Shown: positions 8,830 through 17,571 of the stretch, one piece after another
How positions within the stretch are numbered: the first letter of the stretch is position 1
How the letters are laid out: every line of letters starts with the position of its first letter
Assembly: GCA_000803105.1 (NCBI GenBank)
Contig: JTDA01000002.1
Span: 310,001-374,000, forward strand
Direction: 5' to 3'
Length of the DNA stretch: 64,000 nucleotides
From: Coprobacter secundus
GTDB taxonomy: Bacteria > Bacteroidota > Bacteroidia > Bacteroidales > Coprobacteraceae
The notes under the pieces: model-generated
Told to the model about the DNA's origin: nothing
The model's database searches: none
What the model saw: only the letters and a program-made list of their open reading frames with translations
Program-made: the position numbers and the translations under genes

Positions 8830-10557
8830 TTATTTTGCATTCTCGACCCACGCCCTTACCTCATCAATAGTCGGGTTGGATAACTCAAGTTTATATTTTT
8901 TATTTACGCCACAAATTTCTTGATGCAATTTGTTCGGATTAGCTTCCACAAGCATATCAACAGTCAAATAGCCCGCTTTTTGTAAAGGTGCTACCCATTC
9001 TTGAGGTATCCCAACAGCTACATACTTTGATTCAGGATCTTTCTTCTTTGTCTTTTCCGGACGCATTTGCGGAAAAAATAGAACTTCTTGTATTGTGGTT
9101 TGCCCTGTCATCAACATAACTAAACGGTCCATACCGATACCCATCCCAGAAGTCGGAGGCATACCATATTCCAAAGCACGAATAAAATCGTTATCAATAA
9201 ACATAGCTTCATCATCTCCTTTCTCAGACAAACGAAGCTGTTCCTCAAAGCGAAATCGTTGGTCTATCGGATCATTCAACTCAGAGTAAGCATTACAGAG
9301 TTCTTTACCATTAACCATCAATTCAAAACGCTCAGTCAGTTCGGGATTATTTCTATGCTTTTTGGTTAAAGGAGACATCTCAATCGGATAATCGGTAATA
9401 AAGGTCGGTTGTATGTAATTACCCTCACATTTCTCACCAAAAATCTCATCAATCAGTTTTCCCTTGCCCATAGTATCATCTACCTCAACTCCTATTTTTT
9501 TACAAACTTCACGTAATTGAGCCTCATCCATACCAGAAATATCAATTCCTGTAAATTCCTTAATGGAATCAATCATCGTTACTCTCTTGAAAGGCGTCTT
9601 AAAACTAATAACATTATCACCAACTTTGACTTCTGTGGAACCATTTACATCTAAGCAAATCTTCTCAAGCATCTTCTCTGTAAAATCCATCATCCAATTA
9701 TAGTCCTTATATGAAACATAAATTTCCATACAAGTAAATTCTGGATTATGTGTACGGTCCATGCCTTCATTCCGGAAATTTTTTGAAAATTCATAGACTC
9801 CCTCAAAGCCTCCCACAATAAGACGCTTTAAGTAAAGCTCATCTGCTATACGCAAATACAAGGGTATGTCTAAAGCGTTATGATGAGTAATAAACGGACG
9901 AGCAGCAGCTCCACCAGGAATCGATTGCAAAATAGGAGTTTCTACCTCCATATACCCTTGTGCGTTAAAATACTCACGCATCGAGTTGTACACTTTGTTT
10001 CGCTTGATAAATATATCTTTAATTCCTTCATTTACTACTAAATCGACATACCTTTGGCGATATCGTAATTCTGGATCTTCAAAAGCATCATATGCTACAC
10101 CATCTTTCATCTTTACGATAGGTAATGGCCGTAGCGATTTAGATAAGACAGTCAGCTCTTGAGCATGAACAGAAATTTCACCCATTTGTGTACGGAACAC
10201 ATATCCTCTTATACCTACAAAGTCTCCAATATCAAGCAATTTCTTAAATACAGTATTATACATTTCCTTATTCTCTTCCGGGCATAAATCATCTCTTGAA
10301 ATATAAACCTGTATACGACCTTTGGAATCTTGTAACTCCATAAATGAAGCTTTTCCCATAATACGGCGACTCATAATACGTCCAGCAACAGACACTTGAC
10401 GAGGTTCTGCATCATCTTTAAACGAAGATTTTATTTCATCTGTATAAGCATCCACTTTATACTCTGCGGCCGGATATGGCTCTATACCGAGATTCCGTAA
10501 TTCCTGCAAACTATTACGTCTAATTATCTCCTGTTCACTTAAGTCCAATATATTCAT
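8830..10557 (-). CDS. lysS: Lysyl-tRNA synthetase, class II
   Basis: Charges tRNA-Lys. It has 575 residues from the second Met of the open frame (MNILDLSEQ). An N-terminal OB-fold anticodon-binding domain occupies about 55-150 (VSVAGRIMSRRIMGKASF), followed by the class II catalytic core. Motif 2 is in FRNEGMDRTHNPEFT and motif 3 is GMGIGMDRLVMLMTG. After the usual C terminus (about residue 500) there is an extra tail of about 70 residues with a helix-hairpin-like stretch (LQKAGYLTVDMLVEANPNKLHQEI), as in other Bacteroidales LysS. It is the first gene of the lysS-gpsA-pgi cluster. Confidence 0.97.
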   Translation of the reverse strand: MNILDLSEQEIIRRNSLQELRNLGIEPYPAAEYKVDAYTDEIKSSFKDDAEPRQVSVAGRIMSRRIMGKASFMELQDSKGRIQVYISRDDLCPEENKEMYNTVFKKLLDIGDFVGIRGYVFRTQMGEISVHAQELTVLSKSLRPLPIVKMKDGVAYDAFEDPELRYRQRYVDLVVNEGIKDIFIKRNKVYNSMREYFNAQGYMEVETPILQSIPGGAAARPFITHHNALDIPLYLRIADELYLKRLIVGGFEGVYEFSKNFRNEGMDRTHNPEFTCMEIYVSYKDYNWMMDFTEKMLEKICLDVNGSTEVKVGDNVISFKTPFKRVTMIDSIKEFTGIDISGMDEAQLREVCKKIGVEVDDTMGKGKLIDEIFGEKCEGNYIQPTFITDYPIEMSPLTKKHRNNPELTERFELMVNGKELCNAYSELNDPIDQRFRFEEQLRLSEKGDDEAMFIDNDFIRALEYGMPPTSGMGIGMDRLVMLMTGQTTIQEVLFFPQMRPEKTKKKDPESKYVAVGIPQEWVAPLQKAGYLTVDMLVEANPNKLHQEICGVNKKYKLELSNPTIDEVRAWVENAK

Positions 10558-10802
10558 GTGCAATAAAATTATTTATCTTATTGGAAAACTATATATTATG
10601 CCTACCTTCTATTCTACATTTTACAATAATAGCAGAAAAATAAAAACATAAAACGGCAAATTTTTACAAAAATACAAAACTTTGCCCGAAGTCTAAATAC
10701 GATTTCCACTAATTTTCCATCGCGAACTAATATATCTTCTTTAATTATATTTTATAAAAAAAAATGAACACTTTTTATAAGTATAAAAATTTTAAAGCAA
10801 TA

Positions 10803-10833
10803 AAAAAGGACATCTTTGAAAGATGTCCTTTTT
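10803..10833 (-). terminator. Terminator after rpsO
   Basis: A perfect 14-bp stem (AAAAAGGACATCTT with its complement) closes on a 3-base loop, 20 bases past the rpsO stop codon. On the minus strand the stem ends in a T-run. Its symmetry would let it act in both directions. Confidence 0.88.
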
Positions 10834-10852
10834 CGCTTAAAAAAGCAATTTC

Positions 10853-11122
10853 TTACTTTCTGATTCCAAGCTCCTTGATAATAGCACGATATCTATTGAT
10901 ATCCACTTTGATTAAATAGTCAAGCAAACGACGACGTTTACCTACTAACATTTTAAGAGCTCTTTCTGTGCTATAATCTTTGTGATTTGACTTTAAATGC
11001 TCAGTCAAATGAGAGATACGGTATGAGAATAATGCTATCTGTGCTTCAGGTGAGCCAGTATCAGTATTGGACTTTCCGTATTTCTCAAAGATTTCTCGTT
11101 TTTTCTCAGAAGTTAAATACAT
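10853..11122 (-). CDS. rpsO: 30S ribosomal protein S15
   Basis: An 89-residue protein of normal S15 length. It binds 16S rRNA early in 30S assembly. Diagnostic blocks are GSPEAQIALFSYRI, LTEHLKSNHKDYSTERAL, KRRRLLDYL, and the C-terminal RYRAIIKELGIRK. It is a single-gene unit with its own promoter and a strong terminator, divergent from typA. Confidence 0.98.
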   Translation of the reverse strand: MYLTSEKKREIFEKYGKSNTDTGSPEAQIALFSYRISHLTEHLKSNHKDYSTERALKMLVGKRRRLLDYLIKVDINRYRAIIKELGIRK

Positions 11123-11161
11123 TTTCTGCTGATTTTTTTGTTAATAAATTCTTTGAGGGCA

Positions 11162-11192
11162 CAAAGGTATATATTTGTTTTTGAAAAACAAT
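11162..11192 (-). promoter_or_regulatory. rpsO promoter
   Basis: The minus strand has ATTG (11189-11192), a 19-base spacer, and TACCTTTG (11162-11169). This fits the Bacteroidota -33/-7 pattern. The predicted leader to the rpsO ATG is about 33 bases. Confidence 0.7.
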
Positions 11193-11307
11193 ATTTTATT
11201 GCTATTTTTATTCCTAAACAAGAAATTTTGTTTGATAAATGTATTAAATAATGATTTCAATCTTTTAAAACTACTGATTATTAAACGCATTCTAAAAAAA
11301 ATTATAC

Positions 11308-11315
11308 TACCTTTG
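11308..11315 (+). promoter_or_regulatory. typA -7 box
   Basis: TACCTTTG matches TAnnTTTG exactly and lies 20 bases before the typA ATG. No good -33 element is seen at 19-21 bases upstream. Confidence 0.6.
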
Positions 11316-11335
11316 CGCGACTCAAAATAAATTAT

Positions 11336-13132
11336 ATGCAGAAAATTAGGAATATTGCAATTATTGCTCATGTCGATCACGGTAAAACGACACTGGTCGA
11401 TAAAATGCTTTTGGCCGGACAGTTATTTCGAGAGAACCAGAACTCCGGTGAGTTAATTCTCGACAACAATGACCTTGAACGTGAACGAGGAATCACAATC
11501 TTGTCTAAAAACGTTTCAATCAGATATAAAGATTATAAAATCAATATTATAGATACCCCAGGGCATGCAGATTTCGGAGGAGAAGTAGAAAGAGTCCTCA
11601 ATATGGCTGATGGTTGTCTGCTACTGGTTGACGCCTTTGAAGGCCCTATGCCTCAGACCCGGTTTGTTTTACAAAAAGCTATACAAATGGGATTAAAACC
11701 TGTAGTTGTTATCAATAAAGTAGACAAACCCAATTGTCGTCCTGATGAAGTAAATGAAATGGTATTCGATCTGATGTTCAGCCTTGACGCAACAGAAGAA
11801 CAGCTTGATTTCCCTACTATTTACGGTTCTGCCAAACAAAACTGGATGTCAACAGACTGGAGAAAACCAACGAATAATATCACTCCTTTATTAGACGCTA
11901 TTATTGAATATATCCCAGAACCCAAATATCTTGAAGGGGCTCCTCAAATGTTAATCACTTCTCTCGATTTCTCATCTTATGTAGGACGTATTGCCATTGG
12001 CCGTATTCACCGAGGAGAACTTCGGGAAGGTATGGATGTAGCATTATGCAAAAAAGACGGGTCTTTCACCAAAAGCCGTATCAAAGAATTACACTTATTT
12101 GAAGGCTTAGGACGAACAAAAGTTGAAAAAGCCAGTTCTGGCGATATCTGTGCTTTAGTTGGAATTGAAGGATTTGAAATCGGAGATACAATCACCGACT
12201 TGCAAAATCCAGAACCTTTGCCCCGTATAGCAATTGATGAACCTACGATGTCAATGACCTTTACCAATAACGATTCTCCTTTCTTCGGAAAAGATGGTAA
12301 ATTTGTCACTTCCCGCCATATCGCAGAACGCCTAACCAAGGAACTTGACCGTAACTTAGCATTACGCGTTGAAAAAGCAGAAAACGCAGACGTATGGACA
12401 GTATATGGACGAGGTGTCCTACACTTATCCGTCCTTATAGAAACTATGCGACGTGAAGGGTACGAGCTCCAAGTAGGACAACCTCAAGTAATCATCAGAG
12501 AAATAGATGGTATAAAATGTGAACCTGTAGAGCAACTAACAGTTAATCTTCCCGAAGAATATGCCAGTAAAATCATCGATATGGTTACACGCCGAAAAGG
12601 AGAGTTACAATCGATGGAAACACAGAATGACCGCATACATATGGAATTTACCATTCCTTCCCGTGGAATCATCGGTTTAAGAAACAATGTTCTCACAGCA
12701 TCAGCGGGAGAGGCCATTATGGCCCATCGCTTTCTCGAGTACCAGCCTTGGAAAGGAGATATAGAACGCCGGACAAATGGTTCTCTTATTGCCATGGAAG
12801 CTGGTACTGCATATGCATACGCTATAGACAAATTACAAGACAGAGGTAAATTCTTCATTTTCCCTCAAGAAGAAGTATATGCCGGTCAAGTTGTCGGAGA
12901 AAATGCAAAAGAAGGTGATATTGTTGTAAATGTTACCAAATCAAAGAAATTAACCAATATGCGAGCTTCAGGAGCTGATGACAAAGCTAAAATTATCCCA
13001 CCAATTGTATTCAGTCTAGAAGAGGCTTTAGAATACATCAAAGAAGATGAGTACGTCGAAGTGACACCTCATCATTTGCGTATACGTAAAATTATTTTAG
13101 ATGAAACTGAACGCAAACGGAGCAATAAATAA
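11336..13132 (+). CDS. typA: Ribosome-associated translational GTPase TypA/BipA
   Basis: A 598-residue GTPase of the elongation factor family. The P-loop AHVDHGKTT is at residues 11-19, switch I is around RERGITI, switch II is DTPGHADFG, and the guanine-recognition motif is NKVDKP. The EF-G-like domains and the BipA-specific C-terminal domain follow (PSRGIIGLRNN, GTAYAYAIDKLQDRG, NMRASGADDK). TypA helps 50S subunit assembly and growth under stress or cold. It starts at a short leader behind a -7 box and ends at a large palindromic terminator that begins at its stop codon. Confidence 0.97.
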   Translation: MQKIRNIAIIAHVDHGKTTLVDKMLLAGQLFRENQNSGELILDNNDLERERGITILSKNVSIRYKDYKINIIDTPGHADFGGEVERVLNMADGCLLLVDAFEGPMPQTRFVLQKAIQMGLKPVVVINKVDKPNCRPDEVNEMVFDLMFSLDATEEQLDFPTIYGSAKQNWMSTDWRKPTNNITPLLDAIIEYIPEPKYLEGAPQMLITSLDFSSYVGRIAIGRIHRGELREGMDVALCKKDGSFTKSRIKELHLFEGLGRTKVEKASSGDICALVGIEGFEIGDTITDLQNPEPLPRIAIDEPTMSMTFTNNDSPFFGKDGKFVTSRHIAERLTKELDRNLALRVEKAENADVWTVYGRGVLHLSVLIETMRREGYELQVGQPQVIIREIDGIKCEPVEQLTVNLPEEYASKIIDMVTRRKGELQSMETQNDRIHMEFTIPSRGIIGLRNNVLTASAGEAIMAHRFLEYQPWKGDIERRTNGSLIAMEAGTAYAYAIDKLQDRGKFFIFPQEEVYAGQVVGENAKEGDIVVNVTKSKKLTNMRASGADDKAKIIPPIVFSLEEALEYIKEDEYVEVTPHHLRIRKIILDETERKRSNK

Positions 13133-13183
13133 TGAACAGAAAAGAGGCTGAACTCTAAGAGTTCAGCCTCTTTTCTGTTCATT
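13131..13183. terminator. Perfect 25-bp inverted repeat, bidirectional terminator
   Basis: Arms 13131-13155 and 13159-13183 are exactly complementary around a 3-base loop (TAA). The left arm starts within the typA stop codon. The inner stem has the AAAAGAGGCTG core with A-run and T-run, so it can end both typA and the convergent Crp/Fnr gene. Confidence 0.88.
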
Positions 13184-13200
13184 AATTTATCTTAGTGCAT

Positions 13201-13914
13201 TTACTCTTCTACATCTTCGTCTGCAGTATCCTCACTCAACAAAGCCTTCAACCTATCTCTATCCAAAATCATAATCTCTCGAGTAGTATAATCAATGATT
13301 CCCTCATCTTTCAGTTCATTCAACGCACTGACGAAAACTGAACGCTGCACTCCAAAGAAAGAATACAAATCTTTCTGTTTACAAATAACTTTGATATCTG
13401 TTGACCTCCGTTGAGTAAAACAAAGTACCCAAAATGCCAATTTCTCCTTCACACTACCCGAAGACAAAGACAGAAATGTCTCGATACTCTTCTGTGAACG
13501 TCGAGATATTATATTTAACAAATTAATTAAAACAATCGACTCAGACTGTAAGATATTTACAAATGTTTGTTTATCCAACTGCATAATCCCTGTATCTTCT
13601 ACTGCATAAATATCAGCAGGATAATAAGTATTACGTCCAAACATATGATTCGGAGCCAATACATTAGGTGCATGTAAGACTTCCGACACTCGGATTTTTC
13701 CATTTTTATTAACCATTTCGGAACGTACACTTCCAGATATCAAGAATTTAAGATGTGTACATTCTTCACCTCTAGAAACTACTACTTCTCCAGGTTTATA
13801 TTTGAGGAAGTGAAATTTAGTTTTTTCGATTATTCCCGAAATGCTAGTTCTACTTACTCCTTGGAATAAGGGCAACTGCATAAGTACCTCGTACATACTA
13901 TCCATTATATTCAT
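13201..13914 (-). CDS. Crp/Fnr-family transcriptional regulator
   Basis: A 237-residue protein. Residues about 15-130 are a cyclic-nucleotide-binding-like beta-roll (PGEVVVSRGEECTHLKFLISG, then PADIYAVEDTGIMQLD). A dimerisation helix at about 130-160 and a winged helix at about 165-220 (QKDLYSFFGVQRSVFVSALNEL) follow. The C terminus is an acidic tail (SEDTADEDVEE). No Fnr-type N-terminal cysteine cluster is present, so oxygen sensing by a 4Fe-4S cluster is unlikely. The effector is unknown. Three in-frame ATGs lie within the first seven codons and the true one cannot be decided. The genes on both sides run the opposite way, so the targets are unknown. Confidence 0.9.
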   Translation of the reverse strand: MNIMDSMYEVLMQLPLFQGVSRTSISGIIEKTKFHFLKYKPGEVVVSRGEECTHLKFLISGSVRSEMVNKNGKIRVSEVLHAPNVLAPNHMFGRNTYYPADIYAVEDTGIMQLDKQTFVNILQSESIVLINLLNIISRRSQKSIETFLSLSSGSVKEKLAFWVLCFTQRRSTDIKVICKQKDLYSFFGVQRSVFVSALNELKDEGIIDYTTREIMILDRDRLKALLSEDTADEDVEE

Positions 13915-13927
13915 CGTTTTAGTAAGC

Positions 13928-13935
13928 CAAATTTA
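13928..13935 (-). promoter_or_regulatory. -7 box upstream of the Crp/Fnr gene
   Basis: The minus strand reads TAAATTTG. A TTG lies 23 bases upstream, two bases longer than the usual spacing. Confidence 0.5.
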
Positions 13936-14015
13936 TAAATAATAATCATATCCTTACTCAACTAAACATAAAATCATCTTAATTGTTTAGAAACTATTGA
14001 TTTATTTTTTTTCGT

Positions 14016-14023
14016 TAACTTTG
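14016..14023 (+). promoter_or_regulatory. -7 box upstream of the marC-like gene
   Basis: TAACTTTG matches the TAnnTTTG consensus, 27 bases before the ATG. The nearest TTG is only 16 bases upstream, so the -33 element is weak. Confidence 0.5.
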
Positions 14024-14050
14024 TAGCCATTAATAAAAAACAATAGACCT

Positions 14051-14647
14051 ATGCCTAGCTTAAACTTTAATTTTCAAGAAATTGCAAGTGCTTTCATTGT
14101 ATTGTTTGCTGTCATTGATATTACTGGGCTGGTCCCAATAATCATTAGTCTGAAAGAGAAAGGAAACGATATAAATGCAGGAAAAGCGGCTTTTTACTCT
14201 TTAGCAACATTTATAGCTTTTCTATTCATGGGTAATATGATTTTACAACTATTTCACGTAGATATTTCATCTTTTGCCATCGCTGGTTCTCTAGTTATAT
14301 TTGTAATGGCTATTGAAATGATTTTCGGTGTGGAAATTTTTAAGATGGACGGGCCTGCTGGAAGTACAACGCTTGTACCTATAGTATTCCCTCTTATCGC
14401 CGGAGCCGGCTCTTTTACGACATTATTATCATTACGAGCACTCTACGGCTTGGCCAATATCCTTATTGCATTAGTTCTAAATATCATTATCATATATATT
14501 GTTATACGCAATGTACATATTCTTGAAAAATTATTAGGTAAAAGCGGGGTATATGTACTAAGAAAATTTTTTGGTATCATTCTTCTCGCTATTTCTGTAA
14601 GAATGTTTATTGATAATCTGGCAAAATTATTGGCTACTCTTTCTTAA
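14051..14647 (+). CDS. MarC-family inner membrane protein
   Basis: A 198-residue protein with about six hydrophobic segments and the MarC/UPF0056 pattern. The N-terminal helix is FIVLFAVIDITGLVPIIISL, followed by a soluble loop (MDGPAGSTTLVPIVFPLIAGAGS), another helix pair, and an amphipathic C terminus. The family was once linked to multiple antibiotic resistance, but that link was not upheld and the transport role is unknown. It has its own -7 box and is convergent with the rhomboid gene, only 13 bp away, with no obvious terminator between them. Confidence 0.9.
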   Translation: MPSLNFNFQEIASAFIVLFAVIDITGLVPIIISLKEKGNDINAGKAAFYSLATFIAFLFMGNMILQLFHVDISSFAIAGSLVIFVMAIEMIFGVEIFKMDGPAGSTTLVPIVFPLIAGAGSFTTLLSLRALYGLANILIALVLNIIIIYIVIRNVHILEKLLGKSGVYVLRKFFGIILLAISVRMFIDNLAKLLATLS

Positions 14648-14660
14648 AAATAGCCATTTT

Positions 14661-15356
14661 CTATATTTCCACTTTACCAGAAACCCCATCATCATTATTT
14701 TCCCACTTGGGAGATGATGGCTTATTTATATTTGAACATAAGTTCAAATCTATATTTTCCTGCCCATCATCATATTTTTCATCATCATCAATATATTCCT
14801 TTCTTTGCGGACCATGCTTTCGATAAACAACAGCTAAAATAGCTCCGGATAAAGCCCCACCTAAATGTCCTTCCCATGATGTCTCCGCATTAACCAACTC
14901 TGCAATAGGAAACATATTCCAAATAATACTTCCATATAAAAATATAACCACCAAAGAAACTGCGATAACTGGGGCATGCCTTCGAATTATCCCACTCAAA
15001 AATAGAAAGAAGATAAATCCATATATCAACGAGCTAGCTCCGACATGCCAACCTGGACGTCCAGCTACCCAAATAAAAATCCCAGACAAAAGCCATATCC
15101 ATATAAAAACTTTAGGTGCTATATCAGAATAAAAATAAAATAGCAGCCAACCTAAAACCAAAAGGGGAATAGTATTTGCCAATAAATGATAAAAATCTGA
15201 ATGAACAAATATATGAGTAACAATACCAAAGAGACCTTCTGCTTTTCGAGGTGCTATCCCTAAATACCAAAAATTCCACCCCATCCCCCACTCCAAAAAA
15301 GTAAACATCCAAAGTATAAAGAGATAGAGAAAAGGAGGGACAAAGGCTAAAATCAT
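14661..15356 (-). CDS. Rhomboid-family intramembrane serine protease
   Basis: A 231-residue protein from the chosen start (MILAFVPPFLYLF) with six predicted membrane helices. Catalytic features are intact: GASSLIYG with nucleophile Ser108, WEGHLGG with His164, and the HLLAN oxyanion-helix motif at 57-61. The C-terminal 50 residues are cytosolic and acidic (EYIDDDEKYDDG). The frame stays open for 61 more codons upstream, but a promoter-like TTG-N20-TATATTTG lies within that stretch and the extra residues do not resemble the family. The substrate is unknown. Confidence 0.85.
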   Translation of the reverse strand: MILAFVPPFLYLFILWMFTFLEWGMGWNFWYLGIAPRKAEGLFGIVTHIFVHSDFYHLLANTIPLLVLGWLLFYFYSDIAPKVFIWIWLLSGIFIWVAGRPGWHVGASSLIYGFIFFLFLSGIIRRHAPVIAVSLVVIFLYGSIIWNMFPIAELVNAETSWEGHLGGALSGAILAVVYRKHGPQRKEYIDDDEKYDDGQENIDLNLCSNINKPSSPKWENNDDGVSGKVEI

Positions 15357-15421
15357 TTTTTTAGGTTCTGAAACCTCAAATGTCACCAAGATATTTTCAT
15401 TTTTTATAACATATAGATTCT

Positions 15422-15452
15422 CAAATATAGTAATTTTTTTGCAAAGAAACAA
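15422..15452 (-). promoter_or_regulatory. Probable promoter of the rhomboid gene
   Basis: The minus strand shows ATTG, a 20-base spacer, and TATATTTG (15422-15429). This fits the -33/-7 consensus and argues for the shorter protein start at 15356. Confidence 0.6.
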
Positions 15453-15579
15453 TAAAAAAAACGGCAAAAATAATTTATATGAAAAATGTTTCATTTTCTT
15501 AAAATAAGCACTCCAAAAATTTTGATTATTTAATAACAATACATATATTCGTCGGTAAGAAATGTAAAATCTAATACAT

Positions 15580-15587
15580 TATTTTTG
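15580..15587 (+). promoter_or_regulatory. -7 box of the glycogen operon
   Basis: TATTTTTG matches TAnnTTTG, 28 bases before the ATG of the debranching enzyme. No clear -33 element is seen. Confidence 0.45.
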
Positions 15588-15615
15588 TTAACCGACATTT
15601 TATCAATTAATAAAT

Positions 15616-17559
15616 ATGAGCTATCTGAAGTTTGACAAAAGTTTAATGATTAATCTGGAACAATCTCTTCCAAAAGAGATGTTACGTACAAACAAATCGG
15701 GGGCTTATCATTGTACAACAATTGTCGATTGCAATACCCGTAAGCAACACGGGTTATTGGTAATACCGATTCCTGAGTTGGACAATGATAACCATGTTTT
15801 GTTATCCTCATTAGACGAAACCGTAATTCAACACGGTGCACCTTTTAACTTGGGATTACACAAATACCAAGGTGATTGCTACAGTCCTAACGGACATAAG
15901 TACATCCGCGAATTTAATTGCGAATCAGTTCCACAAACAGTTTATCGAGTGGGAGGGGTGATTCTAACCAAAGAAAAAGTATTTATTTCTCATGAAAATA
16001 GAATACTCATTAAGTATACTTTGGTAGACGCACATTCAGAAACGACCCTACAATTTAGACCTTTTCTGGCTTTCCGCAACGCCAACTCCTTATGTATAGA
16101 AAACAACCAAATTGATACAAGTTACGAAATTGCAGAAAATGGCATCAGTTGTTGTTTATACCCCGGATATCCTCGGTTATACATGCAATTCAACAAACAA
16201 GTATCTTTTACATATCAACCCAATTGGAATAAGGGTATAGAGTACATTAAAGATCAAGAACGTGGATTTGAATACAAAGAAGATCTCTATGTTCCCGGAT
16301 ATTTCGAATTGCCGATAAAAAAAGGAGAAAGCATCATCTTTTCAGCAGGTGTGGGAGAAATAAAGCCTCGTTCTTTAGCCTCAATGTATAACAAGGAAAT
16401 CGGAATGCGCACTTGCCGTACCAGTTTCTTTAATTGCCTAAAAAACTCTGCACAACAATTTTATCTAAAACGAGGCAAAGATAATTATTTATTGGCAGGC
16501 TATCCATGGTTCAAAGTCAGAGCACGAGACAGTTTCATTGCCCTCCCAGGATGTACATTAGCAATTGGAGACCAAAATATGTTTGAGGCCATTATGAATA
16601 CAGCAGAAAAAGCCCTCAAACATTTCATGGCAACTGGAGAATCAGATACTGTAATACAGGAAATAGATACACCAGACACATTACTCTGGTGCATTTGGGC
16701 TTTACAACAGTATGCCAAAGAAACATCTCTAAACACATGTGCTGCCAAATATGGGAAATTCATCGAATCTATAATCGAGTATATCCGAAAAGGCAAGCAT
16801 CCCAACCTGTTTTTACATGAAAATGGTCTACTATACAGCAATGGAAAAGAAAAAGTTATCTCTTGGATGAATTCTGCTCGCTATGGTCATCCTATTATAC
16901 CACGTAGTGGATATTTAGTTGAATTTAACGCTCTATGGTATAACGCATTGCGATTTGCAGCATCTATCGATGCAGATGAAGCTCACGATGTCAAAGCAGA
17001 TATATTGAACGAATTGGCAGATAAATGTGCGATTTCATTTAAAGACATGTTTTTAAATGACTGCGGTTATTTATATGATTATGTAGACGGGAGCTATGCA
17101 GATTGGAGCGTACGTCCTAATATGTTATTTGCCCTATCTCTCGATTATTCACCTTTAGATAAAAAAGAGCGGAAAATTGCTCTCGAAGTCGTTACCAGAG
17201 AGTTATTGACGCCCAAAGGCATTCGAACTCTGAGCCCGAAAAGTCATGGTTATAATCCTACATACGTAGGTTCACAAGAAGAAAGAGAAAACGCATATCA
17301 CCAAGGGCCCTCACGCCCATGGCTGATGGGGGCCTACACCGATGCATACCTGAAGGTGTTTGGATTTAGTGGAGTCTCTTTTTTAGAAAGAATGCTGATA
17401 GGATTTGAAGAAGAAATGTCGAATAACTGTATTGGTACTATATCTGAATTATTTGACGGAAATCCGCCTTTCACAGGACGCGGTGCTATAAGTTTCGCAG
17501 CGAATGTCGGTGAAATATTGAGAGTCCTTAATTTATTGAAAAAGTACAACCACATATAA
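15616..17559 (+). CDS. Glycogen debranching enzyme (GH133 amylo-alpha-1,6-glucosidase type)
   Basis: A 647-residue cytoplasmic enzyme. The N-terminal half is a beta-sandwich domain (TNKSGAYHCTTIVDCNTRKQHGLL) and the C-terminal half, from about residue 290, is an alpha/alpha barrel. Typical GDE blocks are GYPWFKVRARDSFIALPG, TLLWCIWAL, SARYGHPIIPRSGYLVEFNALWYNAL, and RPNMLFALSL. It hydrolyses alpha-1,6 branch stubs of glycogen. It is the first gene of a three-gene operon with a GT4 synthase (12 bp spacing) and a GH57 enzyme. The same trio occurs in other Bacteroidales. Confidence 0.93.
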   Translation: MSYLKFDKSLMINLEQSLPKEMLRTNKSGAYHCTTIVDCNTRKQHGLLVIPIPELDNDNHVLLSSLDETVIQHGAPFNLGLHKYQGDCYSPNGHKYIREFNCESVPQTVYRVGGVILTKEKVFISHENRILIKYTLVDAHSETTLQFRPFLAFRNANSLCIENNQIDTSYEIAENGISCCLYPGYPRLYMQFNKQVSFTYQPNWNKGIEYIKDQERGFEYKEDLYVPGYFELPIKKGESIIFSAGVGEIKPRSLASMYNKEIGMRTCRTSFFNCLKNSAQQFYLKRGKDNYLLAGYPWFKVRARDSFIALPGCTLAIGDQNMFEAIMNTAEKALKHFMATGESDTVIQEIDTPDTLLWCIWALQQYAKETSLNTCAAKYGKFIESIIEYIRKGKHPNLFLHENGLLYSNGKEKVISWMNSARYGHPIIPRSGYLVEFNALWYNALRFAASIDADEAHDVKADILNELADKCAISFKDMFLNDCGYLYDYVDGSYADWSVRPNMLFALSLDYSPLDKKERKIALEVVTRELLTPKGIRTLSPKSHGYNPTYVGSQEERENAYHQGPSRPWLMGAYTDAYLKVFGFSGVSFLERMLIGFEEEMSNNCIGTISELFDGNPPFTGRGAISFAANVGEILRVLNLLKKYNHI

Positions 17560-17571
17560 AAACCACGCTGT

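Noticed and set aside
12007..12858. Two open frames of 110 and 124 codons on the minus strand
   Set aside because: Both are antisense to typA and look like shadows of its codon pattern.
15357..15539. Longer rhomboid start
   Set aside because: A promoter-like -33/-7 pair lies inside this stretch and the extra residues do not match rhomboid N termini.
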